Shown here piece by piece: positions 32,385 through 45,055 of a stretch of DNA of 64,000 nt (position 1 is its first letter; the number at the start of each line of letters is the position of its first letter). The stretch comes from Dipteris shenzhenensis (Eukaryota; Polypodiophyta; Polypodiopsida; Gleicheniales), in the NCBI GenBank assembly GCA_047967505.1, contig CM106540.1; one strand, written 5' to 3'. The notes beneath the pieces are model-generated. The model was given only the letters and a program-made list of their open reading frames with translations, ran no database searches and was not told where the DNA came from. A program made the translations under genes and the position numbers.

Positions 32385-32891
32385 CTATATTGAACTAATC
32401 ACCCAATCAACATAGATTGATGTGGCTTTTGGGAAATCAGGTGTGGACTTGCCAACTTGCAGCTTCTCTTTGACCCATGACTCACATGAACCCTTGAAGC
32501 TCTGATAAACAATTGAATCAAATTTGAAGTAAGTTGCAAGGGCATCCCATGTTTGATGTTGGGGCGAAGGGTGACGTGAGTTGAACTCCTTGATGAGTGC
32601 TTCTTTCAGGGCTCTATCATGCTTTATCTCCATTGCCTGTTGAGACATTTCAATGGAGTCCTTGTCTTTGCTTGACTTGACCAAGACTATTTCTTTAGAC
32701 TCGATCTCTGCTTGAAGTGCACGCACATCTTCGTCTTCCAATCCTAGTAGACACCTCATATATGTTATTTTGGGATTTTGACCCTCAAGACCACCCTGCT
32801 TCACCAATGTCAAAATCCTAATCCATTGTTCGTAGATGTCATCATCGTATGTGACCATGTGTGTGTCCTTGGTAGCAAAGTTTGCACCCAT
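32385..32891 (-). CDS. Orphan ORF, unknown, probable exon
   Basis: 168 codons on the minus strand starting MGANFATKD. Charged and probably helical (LEDEDVRALQAEIESKE, MEIKHDRALKEALIKEFNSR) and ending DWVISSI at a stop. No known domain seen. Same strand and orientation as its neighbours at 31.5 and 33.4 kb; possibly parts of one gene. Confidence 0.4.
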   Translation of the reverse strand: MGANFATKDTHMVTYDDDIYEQWIRILTLVKQGGLEGQNPKITYMRCLLGLEDEDVRALQAEIESKEIVLVKSSKDKDSIEMSQQAMEIKHDRALKEALIKEFNSRHPSPQHQTWDALATYFKFDSIVYQSFKGSCESWVKEKLQVGKSTPDFPKATSIYVDWVISSI

Positions 32892-33000
32892 CGATACGCT
32901 TGCAACTCCTACAAAATTCTATATAAAAAAATCAAAATCATCTTAGACATTCTTCTAATCCAAATCATGTAATAGAGATAATAATGACACTAGTGCGATT

Positions 33001-33075
33001 CTCCCATTACCATGTCAAAAGCATGACTTGGTAACTAGAAGAATGGCACTAGTGCCATTCTCACATCAGGGAATT
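33001..33075. repeat. Perfect palindrome of the GGAGAATGGCAC family
   Basis: GAATGGCACTAGTGCCATTC at 33041-33060 is a perfect 20-bp palindrome; a degenerate half (CACTAGTGCGATTCTCCC) precedes it near 32990. It lies between two minus-strand ORFs. Confidence 0.8.
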
Positions 33076-33406
33076 GACACTACTATCATTTCTTAGCCAT
33101 AAACATTCTTGAAATAAAAAATGCATACAAAACAAAGTTTATTACTCACATCCCAACTTTGTCAATCTTTATGCCCTTTGACAAGGCCTTGGGCTAGTTT
33201 CTTTGGTCGTTCGAATGCAATCCATTGTGCCCTTAGGTGTTGTAAGATATCGATATATGGTTGATTTTTCAAAACGGTCTATGCCTCCATGTTGGCCATT
33301 GATGATATCTTACAACTTGCTTCAACTGGTGCATTGACAAAAATTCTCGCCTTCCTCCATGTATAGAAACCTTTTCATTGATTGAAGGCTTCTCCATGTG
33401 CTTTAG

Positions 33407-34491
33407 TTATAAACATGCTTGCAGCATAAATCGAATGCTGCCCTGCGAGAATCCAATAATTATATCCTTTAACTTTTCCACCTTTATCTCTTCCCTGCAC
33501 ATCAGAGTATTTGTGCCTGTGTGGTAAGGCATAAGATATGCACATGTTGCAGGAGGTCGTGCATTCATTGCAAAACTCTTGACCAAGTCACTGACATAGC
33601 CGAGGGTCAATGTCCTATACACATATTGGCTTGGTGCTCTAAAGCAATTCATCACTGGGATCAACACCTCAAACTCCAAACCAAATGGGAAGTACTCTAC
33701 GTACTCCATCAAGCCTGTCATACTTGTGTCCTTCCTTTCCAATTTCTTTTGTAGTGCCTTAAAGTCAACATCTGGCTGGATTTTCTTATACAGGATGATA
33801 GTTGCTTTAGATGATTTCTCACCATGTCCTATTATATGTGTCTCACCACTCCCCGTTGCATCACCTCCACTTCCAGTTCCATCAGTGACTATTCCCGTAC
33901 CTCCCTGTTTTCCTCCTAAAGTTGTCTCTTTGTCTTTAGCCTCTAGTTTATCCCCAATGCTTGTTTTTCCATCTGACCTTATTTCCTTCTCACCTGTTGT
34001 TTCCTCCTCACCGGTCTCTCTAGCCTTCTCTTTCAATGTGTTCTGAGACACTTGAGAGCTTGATCCCTCAACAATTCTTTTCTTGGTTCTTTTCGAAACT
34101 TTTCTACTCTTTTTTATATCTTGCTTTATCCCTTTTGTTACCCAATCAAAGCTTTCTAATATCTGTTGGTTGGTATAATTTTTTGGCTCATTAATCCAAC
34201 CCCTAGATATCATCGTGTCCTCCCCAGTAGCATTCATCCTCGCATGATCAAAACAAGCAGGATCCAATTGATACACATTGCCTCCCAATGTATGAATTTT
34301 GAGACGAGGAACGTTGTATCCTCCATCTCTTTAACTTGTCCAACATCTTCAAAAGTCGTTCCTTGGATGTTCACAAAACAATGCACTTTATGGAGTTCGT
34401 TATTGTATATATCCAAAAACCATCCTCTTCCAGAACTAACTCCATCATAAACTGACACCTCTCGAACCTTTCTCTTTCCCTTGCTAGCCAT
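33407..34491 (-). pseudogene. Orphan gene, 5' part, frameshifted
   Basis: The minus-strand start at 34491 (MASKGKRKVREVSVYDG) reads to 34234 in one frame; from about 34290 the sense continues in another frame (GGNVYQLDPACFDH...) to 33407. A one-base frameshift near 34280 is the simplest reading, although a short intron is possible. The middle is Gly/Thr/Lys-rich low complexity; the C-terminal part (EYFPFGLEFEVLIPVMNCF, then YLMPYHTGTNTLM) looks folded. No family recognised. Confidence 0.45.
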
Positions 34492-34689
34492 TCTTGCAAT
34501 GTTCTGTTAATAAAAGAACCAAGGACACAATGAAATGTATAATAGAAAATCATAACTATAGTAGGAAATATTACAACCACAATGCAACTTCTATTAACAA
34601 AATAACCAAGGCCAAGCAACTTATATATGCATTATGAAAAACTACACCAACACAGTAAGCAAATATACACAATATCAAAGTTAAGATGG

Positions 34690-37600
34690 TTATAATAAAG
34701 AATGGTATTCATGCCATTCTCCAACATAATATGATGTTAGAAGAGTGTCACAAATGCCATTGAACACATGGATTGTGAGTTTGTTCAGAATGGCACAAGT
34801 GCCATCCTCCGTGAGAGTTTGAGGATAATGCCACTGGTGCCATCCTTCATAATGTTAAGGAGAATGGTAGAAGTTTGATTCATCACATGGATTGCAGAGA
34901 ATCAGAGAATGGCACCAGTGCCATTCTCCTTATGTGAAGGTTATCACATGAGAGTTTTCTCACCTGACCTTCTAGAGAAGGGCACTAATGCTAATAAGAA
35001 TGCACATGTGAGTTTAGGCTTCTCAATGCCATTTTCTAGGGCCTAATAAGAGACTAGCACCACTGCCATTCTCCACTTGTACAAATGTTTACCCTACTAT
35101 TCTAGGAGGGGTATTCTAGGAGAGTGGTGTCCAATTCCAATCCACTTGTGAGTTTGATGATCTCAGTGTGATTATGTAGGTTCCAGCATGAGATTCGCAT
35201 CACTGCCATTCTCCACTAGTGGTATTCTAGACATTCCACTAATTTTATTGGCTGCAGTAGGATAATAGCAAAAGTGCCAATGCACATGTGAGTTTAGAAT
35301 TCCTTGTGCATGTTTTCAGTTCATGGTATGAGATTGGCACCACTGCCATTCTCCACAGCGATTGACACAATTCCATATGATATCTACACAACGGAGATAG
35401 TGATCACTACATAGAAGAATGCACATGTGATTTTAGCCTTCTCAATGCCATTTATTAGGGCTAGCATGAGATTGGCATCACTGCCATTCTCCACTAGTGG
35501 TAATCTAGACAAACTAAACCTATAGATTGACATTCCACTAATTTTATTGGCTGCAGTAGGATAATGGCAAAAGTGCCAATGCACATGTAAGTTTAGGATT
35601 CCTTCTGCATGTTTTCATGTCATGGTATGAGATTGGCAACACTGCCATTCTCCACTTGTACAAATGTTTACCCTACTATTCTAGGAGGGGTACTCCATTG
35701 TTCTTAGGAGAGTGGTGTGTGATTCCAATCCGCATGTGAGTTTTATGATCTCAGACATTGAGACGATTCCATACGATCTCTACACAGCGGAGACAGTGAT
35801 CACTACATGGAACAATGCACATGTGAGTTTAGGATTCCTTGTGCATGTTTTCAGGTCATGGTATGAGATTGGCACCACTACCATTCTCCACTGGTGGCAT
35901 TCTCCACAGAGATTGACACAATTCCATATGATCTCTACATAGCGGAGACAGTGATGACTACATAGAAGAATGCACATGTGAGTTTAGGCTTCTTAATGCC
36001 ATTTCTTAGGGCCTAATAAGAGCTTGGCACCACTGCCATTCTCCACTTGTACAAATGTTTACCCTACAATTCTAGGAGGGGTATTCCAGTGATCATAGGA
36101 GAGTGGTGTCCGATTCCAATCCACATGTGAGTTTGATAATCTCAGAGATTGACACAATTCCATATGATCTCCACATAGCAGAGACAGTGATCATTACATA
36201 GAAGAATGCACATGTGAGTTTAGGATTCCTTATGCACCACTATCAGTCTCCACTGGAGGCATTCTATAATGGCAAAAGTGCCAATGCACATGTGAGTTTA
36301 GGATTCCTTGTGCATTTTTTCAAGTCATAATATGAAATTGGCACCACTGCCATTCTCCACTGGTGGCATTCTACATAGAGATTGACACAAATCCATATGA
36401 TCTCTACACAGCGGAGAGAGTGATCACTACATAGAAGAATGCACAAAGTGAGTTTAGGCTTCTCAATGCCATTTATTAGGGCCTAATAAGAGATTCGCAC
36501 CACTGCCATTCTCCACTTGTACAAATGTTTACCCTACTGTTCTAAGAGGGGTATTCCAGTGATCATAGGAGAGTGGTGTCCGATGCCAATCCAAATGTGA
36601 GTTTAGGATTCCATATGATCTCTACACAGCGGAGACAGTGATCACTACATAGAAGAATGCACATGTGAGTTTAGGATTCCTTGTGCATGTTTTTAGGTCA
36701 TGGTATGAGATTGGCACCACTACCATTCTCCACTGGTGGCATTCTACACAGAGATTGACACAATTCCATATGATCTCTATACAGTGGAGACAGTGATCAC
36801 TACATAGAAGAATGCACATGTGAGTTTAGGATTCCTTGTGCATGTTTTCAGGTCATGGTATGAGATTGGCACCACTCCCATTCTCCACATAGATTGACAC
36901 AATTCCATATGATCTTTACATAGTGGAGACAGTGATCATTACATAGAAGAATGCACATGTGATTTTGGGATTCCTTGTGCATGTTTTTAGGTCATGGTAT
37001 GAGATTGGCACCACTGCCATTCTCGACTGGCATTCTCCACAGAGATTGACACAAATCCATATGATCTCTGCACATGTGAGTTTAGGCTTCTCAATGCCAT
37101 TTCTTAGGGCCTAATAAGAGATTGGCACCACTGCCATTCTCCACTTGTACAAATGTTTACCCTACTATTCTAGGAGGGGTATTCCAGTGATCATAGGAGA
37201 AAGGTGTCCTATTCCATTCCACATGTGAGTTTGATGATCTCAGTGTCATTATGTAGTTGCCAGCATGAGATTGGCATCACTGCCATTCTCTGCTAGTGGT
37301 AATCTAGACAAACTGAACCTATAGATTGACATTACACTAATTTTATTGGCTGCAGTAGGATAATGGCAAAAGTGCCAATGCACATGTGAGTTTAGGATTC
37401 CTTGTGAATGTTTTCAGGTCATGGTATGAGATTGGCACCACTGCCATTCTCCACCTGTACAAATGTTTACCCTACTAGTCTAGGAGGGGTATTCCATTGA
37501 TCATAGGAGAGTGGTATCGGATTCCAATCCACATGTGAGTTTTTTTATCTTAGAGATTGACACTATTTCATATGATCTGTACACAGCGGAGAGAGTGATC

Positions 37601-40600
37601 ACTACATAGAAGAATGCACATGTGAGTTTAGGACTCCTTGTGCATGTTTTCAGGTCATGGTATGAGATTGGCACCACTGCCATTCTCCATAGAGATTGAC
37701 ACAATTCCATATGATCTGTGCACATGAGAGTTTAGGCTTCTCAATGCCATTTCTTAGTATAAGAGATTGGCACCACTGCCATTCTCCACTTGTACAAATG
37801 TTTACCCTACTATTCTAGGGGAGGTATTCTAGTGATCATAGGAGAGTGGTGTCCTATTCCATTCCAGAGGTGAGTTTGATGATCTGAGTGTCATTATGTA
37901 GTTGCAAGCATGAGATTGGCATCACTTCCATTCTCCGCTAGTGGTAATCTAGACAAACTGAACCTATAGATTGACATTCCACTAATTTTATTGGCTACAG
38001 TAGGATAATGGCAAAAGTGCCAATGCACATGTGAGTTTAGGATTCCTTGTGCATGTTTTCATGTCATGGTATGAGATTGGCACCACTGCCATTCTCCACT
38101 GGTGGCATTCTCCACAGAGATTGACACAATTCCATATGATCTCTACACAGCGGAGACAATGATCACTACATAGAAGAATGCACATGTGAGTTTAGGCTTC
38201 TCAATGCCATTTCTTAGGACCTAATAAGAGATTGGCACCAGTGCCATTCTCCACTTGTACAAATGTTTACCCTACTATTCTAGGAGGGGTATTTGAGTGA
38301 TCATAGGAGAGTGGTGTCTGATTCTAATCCACATGTGAGTTTGATGATCTCAGTGTCATTATGTAGGTGCCACCATGAGTTTGGCATCACTGTCATTCTC
38401 CACTAGTGGTAGTCTAGACAAACTAAACCTACAGATTGACATTCCAGGGCCTAATAAGAGATTGACACAATTCCATATGATCTAGACACAGTGGAGACAG
38501 TGATCACTACATAGAAGAATGCACATGTGAGTTTAGGATTCTCAATGCCATTTCTTAGGGCCAGCATGAGATTGGCATCACTGCCATTATCTGCTAGTGG
38601 TAATCTAGACAAACTAAACCTATAGATTGACATTCCACTAATTTTATTGGCTGTAGTAGGATAATGGCAAAAGTGCCAATGCACATGTGAGTTTAGGATT
38701 CCTTGTGCATGTTTTCAGGTCATGGTATGAGATTGGCACCACTACCATACATAGAAGAATGCACATTACCACTACCGGAGAATGGGAGTAGGATAATGGC
38801 AAAAGTGCCAATGCACATGTGAGTTTAGGATTCCTGGTGCATGTTTTCAGGTCATCACTACATAGAAGAATGCACATGTGAGTTTAGACTTCCACTGCCA
38901 TTCTCCACTTGTACAAATGTTTACCCTACTATTCTAAGTTTAGGCTTCATAGTGCCATTTTCTAGGGCCTAATAAGAGATTGGCACCAGTGCCATTCTCC
39001 GCTTGTACAAAAGTTTACCCTAATATTCTAGGAGGGGTATTCCAAGGGAGAATGGTGCTCGATTCCAATCCACATGTGAGTTTGAGGATCTCAGTGTCAT
39101 TATGTAGCTGCCTGCATGAGATTGGCATCACTTCAATTCTCCACTGGTGGCAGTCTAGATAAACTAATTTTGTAGATTGACATTCCACAAATTTTATTGG
39201 CTGTAGTAGTATAATGGCAAAAGTGCCAATGCACATGTGAGTTTAGGATTCCTTGTGCCATTTTTAAGATCTTGGTATGAGATTGGCACCACTGCCATTC
39301 TCCACTGGTGGCATTCTCCACAGAGATTGACACAATTCCATATGATATCTACACAGCAGAGACAGTGATCACTACATAGAAGAATGCACATGTGAGTTTG
39401 ATGGTCTCAGTGTCATTATGTATTTGCCAGCATGAGATTGGCATCATTGCCATTCTCCACTAGTGGTAATCTAGACAAACTAAACCTGTAGATTGACATT
39501 CCACTATACTTATTGGCTGCAGTAGGATAATGGCAAAAGTTTCAATGGACATGTGAGTTTGATGATCTCATTGTCATTATGTAGCTTCCAACATGACATT
39601 GGCATCACTGCCATTCTCCACTAGTGGTAGTGCCAATGCACATGTGAGTTTAGGATTCCTTGTGCATGTTTTCAGGTCATGGTATGAGATTGGCACCACT
39701 GCCATTCTCCACTGATGGTATTCTCCACAGAGATTCACACAAATCCATATGATCTCTACACAGTGGAGACAGTGATCACTACATAGAAGAATGCACATGT
39801 GAGTTTAGGCTTCTCAATGCCAATTCTTAGGGCCTAATAAAAGACTGGCACCACTGCCATTCTCCACAAGTACAAATGTTTACCCTACTATTCTAGGAGG
39901 GGTATTCCAGTGATCATAGGAGAGTGGTGTCCGATCCCAATCCAAATGTGAGTTTGATGATCTCATCACTACATAGAAGAATGCACATGTGAGTTTATGA
40001 TTCTCAATGCCATTTCTTAGGGCAAGCATGAGATTGGCATCACTACCATTCTCCGCTAGTGGTAATCTAGACAAACTGAACATATAGATTGACATTCCAC
40101 TAATTTTATTGGCTGCAGTAGGATAATGGCAACAGTGCCAATGCACATGTGAGTTTAGGATTCCTTGTGCATGTTTTCAGGTCATGGTATGAGATTGGCA
40201 CCACTGCCATTCTCCACTGGTGGCATTCTCCACAAAGATTGACACAATTCCAGATGAACATGGCGGAGATAGTGATCACTACATAGAAGAATGCACATTA
40301 CCACTAGTGGAGAATGGCAAGAGGATAATGGCAAAAGTGCCAATGTACATGTGAGTTTAGGATTCCTTGTGCATGTTTTCAGCTCATGCTATGAGATTGG
40401 CACCATTTCCATTCTCCATTGGTGGCATTCTCCACAGAGATTAACACAATTCCATATTATCTCTACACAGCGGAGACAGTGATCACTACATAACAGCATG
40501 CACATTACCACTAGCGGAGAATGGCGGTAGGATAATGGCAAAAGTGCCAATGCACATGTGAGTTTAGGATTCCTTGTGCATGTTTTTAGGTCATGGTATG

Positions 40601-42258
40601 AGATTGGCACCACTGCCATTCTCCGCTAAAGGTAATCTAGACAAACTAAACCTATAGATTGACATTCCACTAATATTATTGACTGCAGTAGGATAATAGC
40701 AAAAGTGCCAATGCACATGTGAGTTTAGGATTCCTTGTGCATGTTTTCAGGTCATGGTATGAGATTGGCACCACTGCCATTCTCCACTGGTGGCATTCTC
40801 CACAGAGATTGACACAATTCCATATGATCTCTACACACTGGAGACAGTGATCACTACATAGAAGAATGCACATGTGAGTTTAGGCTTCTCAATGCCATTT
40901 CTTAGGGCCTAATAAGAGATTGGCAGCACTGCCATTCTCCACTTGTAGAAATGTTTACCCTACTAGGAGGGGTATTCGAGTGATCATAGGAGAGTGGTGT
41001 TCGATTCCAATCCACATGTGAGTTTGATGATCTTAGAGATTGACACAATTCCATATGATCTCTACACAGCGGAGACAGTGATCACTACATAGAAGAATGC
41101 ACATGTGAGTTTGGGATTCCTTGTGCATGTTTTCAGGTCATGGTATGAGATTGGCACCACTGCCATTCTCCACAGAGATTGACACAATTCCATATGATCT
41201 CTACACAGCGATCTCTACACAGCGGAGACAGTGATCACTACATAGAAGAATGCACATGTGATTTTGGGATTCCTTGTGCATGTTTTCAGGTCATGGTATG
41301 AGATTGGCACCACTACCATTCTCGACTGGCATTCTTCATAGAGATTGACACAAATCCATATGATCTCTGCACATGTGAGTTTAGGCTTCTCAATGCCATT
41401 TCTTAGGGCCTAATAAGAGATTGGCACCACTACCATTCTCCACTTGTACAAATGTTTACCCTACTATTCTAGGAGGGGTATTCCAGTGATCATAGGAGAG
41501 TGGTGTCTGATTCCAATCCACATGTGAGTTTGATGAACTCAGAGATCGACACAATTCCATATGATCTCTACATAGAGGAGACAGTGATCACTACATAGAA
41601 GAATGCACATGTGAGTTTAGGATTCCTTGTGCATGTTTTCAGGTCATGGTATGAGATTGGCACCACTGCCATTCTCCACTGGTGGCATTCTCCACAGAGA
41701 TTGACACAATTCCATATGATCTCTACACAGCGGAGACATTGATCACTACATAGAAGAATGCACATGTGAGTTTAGGCTTCTCAATGCCATTTCTTAGGGC
41801 CTAATAAGAGATTGGCACCACTGCCATTCTCCACTTGTACAAATTTTTACCCTACTATTCTAGGAGGGGTATTCCAATGATCATAGGAGAGTGGTGTCCG
41901 ATTCCAATCCACATGTGAGTTTGATGATCTCAGAGATTGACACAGTTCCATATGATCTCTACACAACGGAGACAGTGATCACTACATAGAAGAATGCACA
42001 TGTGAGTTTAGGATTCCTTGTGCACCACTGCCATTCTCCACTGGTGGCATTCTATAATGGCAAAAGTGCCAATCCACATGTGAGTTTAGGATTCCTTGTG
42101 CATGTTTTCAGGTCATGGTATGAGATTGGCACCACTGCCATTCTCCACTGGTGGCATTCCCCACAGAGATTGACACAAATCCATATGATCTCTACACAGC
42201 AGAGACAGTGATCACTACATAGAAGAATGCACAAAGTGAGTTTAGGCTTCTCAATGCC
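34690..42258. repeat. 7.5-kb complex satellite of mosaic modules
   Basis: Dozens of imperfect copies of a few modules in changing order: GGCACCACTGCCATTCTCCAC; GCACATGTGAGTTTAGG; a block from TTGACACAATTCCATATGAT to GTGATCACTACATAGAAGAA; a block from ACTTGTACAAATGTTTACCC to GGAGAGTGGTGTCC; a block with TTCTCAATGCCATTTCTTAG; and one with AATGGCAAAAGTGCCAATGC. Module joints often fall at CACATGTGAG. The common composite unit is about 157-160 bp (for example 40710 to 40867). GGCACCA-type words ending GCCATTCTCC are half of the palindrome family seen singly elsewhere; a full copy is near 34905-34929. Repeated minus-strand open frames of about 65 codons are by-products of the unit. Confidence 0.92.
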
Positions 42259-43102
42259 ATGTGGACTGCTATAGGTACACAAGGCGGCCTATAAAAGGTA
42301 GCCCCTTGACCCTCATTCATCGTCCACTTCTACAATGCTCTAGCCTTTAAGGTGCCTAGCAATGAATACTCTTTGGAATAAGTGGGGAAATGTCATATAT
42401 GCTTCTCCACCTTAAGGCATGTAATATGTATTCTTTCAAATTATATGGGAATCCAACAAATTCCTTGTCCTTGTAGAAGTACCAAATGGGATGAGTGAGG
42501 AAGTATTGCTTCAATTTCACCATTTTTTAGGGCAAAAAAATACGCACCAATATAAACAATGATATATTTTTAAGAATCACATTCACATTTTTAATGGAGT
42601 TTCAAAAAATGATAAAAAGTTTAAACTGTGGAGATTATGCACCAAGCTAAGTATGTAGTGGAGAAAACCACACCAACCACTAGTTGGGAAACCCTAGTAG
42701 ATGAAGTTAAGAGAATGGCACTGGTGCCATTCTCCACAACTTCAGGTGATCTTTTGGAGAATGGAACTGGTTCCATTCCATGTGTTCTTATGGAGAATGT
42801 CATTGGTACCACTCTCCATAAACTCACATGGAGAATGGAACAAGTGCCAATTTCCATGGACAATGGCATAGAAAAGCTAAAGAATGATGTGGTGCCATGG
42901 GTATCTATGATAATGAGGATGAGGAGAATAAGGATAGGTATGAGGATGAGGATGGATAGGTGACTAAAGAACAATGGCGAGCATTAGATGATGGGAACAA
43001 TGGAAATGAATCCTCTTCGGATTAATAGGATGCACATTTTGGCAGATGACTTCTTATCTAGAGACAAATGCTAGAATTTTTACGTTGATTCAAATTTGAA
43101 TT
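42259..43102. other. Spacer with palindromes; no gene
   Basis: A TATAAAAGG word lies at about 42291. Four palindrome-family copies lie at 42711-42870: one near-perfect (GAGAATGGCACTGGTGCCAT, from 42711), then GGAACTGGTTCC, CATTGGTACC and weaker variants, spaced about 40-45 bp. The plus-strand open frame over these is a by-product. Confidence 0.7.
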
Positions 43103-43126
43103 TTTATACATAGTGACCCCGCCGAG
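43103..43126. mobile_element. Isolated terminus of the MITE family
   Basis: TTTATACATAGTGACCCC followed by GCCGAG matches the right end of the MITEs at 15440 and 44508. No matching left end was found nearby, so this may be a truncated copy or the end of a larger relative. Confidence 0.5.
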
Positions 43127-44507
43127 TAGGTAGGTCACATGCGGAGAAGAGTCGCAAGAGAAGGGTCATCACACAGAGATAGGGTTTTGAGTTTTTTTCA
43201 AAATTATGGCCTTAGACCTTAGACGTTTTTGCTTTTACCTTTTGGACCTTAGTGTTTTTAGCCTTAGGCTTTTTCTTTAATTAAATATTAAAGCAAGTTA
43301 GAATTTTAAGCCTAATTTCGCATAGGATGAAGCCCTAATTTCACATAGGACAAATCCCACAAGCACACATGTTGCCATCGCGGTTGGTCCTCTTCTCCTT
43401 TCAGGGTCAGACTTTCTTCGCAGGGTTAGTGTTTGGAGGGTTGGAGGTTGATGGAGCTTCAGGTCTACCCTCTCGCATCCACGATTGGTTTTTTGGTGAT
43501 TTTTGACAAATTTGGAGTTTTTGTTCAGGGTTTTTTGTGTTAGGGGGGTGCTATACTAGCTAGTCTACCTACTCAATGCAAAAAACATGAAAGAAAAACA
43601 ACATTTCAGTGCAAAAATGAAAGATTTCTTGAGGGGTGACTCTTAACACAGAAAATAACTTCGAATTTCAATTTGATTCTTCATTCTTGGTTGTTTTTTT
43701 GTGAGATTTAACAACATACACACCTTAGCAATATGAGAAACTACCTTCCTATCATTTCAAAACTCTAACAAACCTCAAAAACAAGCTTCCTAAACTCAAA
43801 AATCCTCTTCGACATGAAATGACATTTTTCCTTCTCTTTTCCATCCAACTCACACCTCCTTCCTCATTCCTCTATTAAAACTCCACTAACAAAGCTCCAA
43901 GATAAGCTTGAATCCTTGTGCAATGGGTAGATTATGAAAGAAAGAAAGTGCAAATGCAAAAGCATACCTTGAACTTCCTGGCAATGGTGCCAAAAATGTG
44001 GTCTCGACGGTGACTTACGTGTCGTGGGGATCTTGAAGGAATGCCATTGGAGCCTCCACTCCAAGCTACTTGCTTTTGAGAGCAATGCAAGAATGAGCCA
44101 ACCACTTGTGTCATGCAAGTGGCTTCCAAATTATTGCAGTGTGTGTTTCCAAGAGAGAAAGAGGGAAGGGGGAGAGGGAAGAAGAGAGGGGAGAAGGGAG
44201 GGAGAAGGAGAAGGAGAAGGTAAGGAGAGAGTGAAGGGGGATGGAGTGGCAAACACAAAGGCACTACAAAGGAGACAAGAGAGCACTTAAAGACACTCTT
44301 GAAGAGAAGAGGGAGCTTGTATTCCAAACTTGTGCATACAACAATGAAGACCAGAGTCAACCATTTAATGTTTTATACATGTCACCTTTTGAAGGGAGGG
44401 CCAATCCTTTTCCTTTTAGCACTCTCTCTTTCTTTACATTTAAAAGGCTCTTGGGCCCGTAGGGTGCCAAGGCATCTTTGCTATCCTTTCTATCTCTCCC
44501 CTATTGT
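43127..44507. other. No intact gene; possible retrotransposon primer site
   Basis: Minus strand 43997-43978 reads TTTTGGCACCATTGCCAGG after ...GAGACCACA, which resembles an LTR end followed by the TGGCACCATTGCC-type primer region of some plant gypsy elements. No partner LTR or coding sequence was found. A GA-rich stretch lies at 44155-44240. Remnant at best. Confidence 0.35.
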
Positions 44508-44754
44508 CTCGGGGGGGTCACTCATCATATGTAACCCTATCACGTGAGTTCAACAGAAGGATTTTTTTTATTTCTAAAATTTACAGAAATAAATATACAT
44601 AAGGGACTATTTAAAATAGTTTTGGAAAAAATTTACAGATTTGTATAGAAAAGGAGTACATTTTATTAATGATTTTTTTTACAAATAAGGGACTTTAAAT
44701 ATAGGCCTTGAACGCACGTGATATAGAGGGTTTATACATAGTGACCCCCCCGAG
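44508..44754. mobile_element. MITE, hAT-like, copy 2
   Basis: 247 bp with perfect 15-bp terminal inverted repeats CTCGGGGGGGTCACT and a perfect 8-bp duplication CCTATTGT (44500-44507 and 44755-44762). Same interior as the copy at 15440 with scattered differences. Non-coding. Confidence 0.95.
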
Positions 44755-44762
44755 CCTATTGT

Positions 44763-45055
44763 TCCACTCTTGTGTATCAGAAATAGCACTTGTGTTAACC
44801 ATTGTTGCAAGCATGTGAAGTGCAAAGCAGGGGAGAAGGCTAGGAGATTGATTTCGAGTGCTCAAAAGGCTGCTGCAGGGGTTTTCAAACACGAAGGCTG
44901 GGAGATTGATTCCGATTGCATAGATGAAAGAAAGGAAGAAAGCTCTAGGATGCCATAGCTAGGAAGGAAGCAAGCTCGAGGGAGAGATCAATAGCTAGGC
45001 AAGTTGCTACTTTGACATAGATTGCAGCGGCATGCTCACCACCCCTGTTGCTCCT
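44763..45055. other. No gene seen
   Basis: Short phrases repeat (AGGCTAGGAGATTGATT near 44838, AGGCTGGGAGATTGATTCCGA near 44896). Otherwise featureless. Confidence 0.5.

Noticed and set aside
34690-42258. CRISPR-like array of spaced repeats
   Set aside because: Unit order and length vary, spacers are themselves repeated, and the genome is eukaryotic; this is a satellite.
35384-42282. Repeated ~65-codon minus-strand frames with a Cys-rich peptide
   Set aside because: They repeat only because the satellite unit repeats, and many copies are broken or in altered order. Kept as a low-interest finding, not as genes.
42284-42300. TATAAAAGG as a promoter for a gene in 42.3-43.0 kb
   Set aside because: No coding sequence with any support lies downstream; the open frame there is palindromic repeat DNA.
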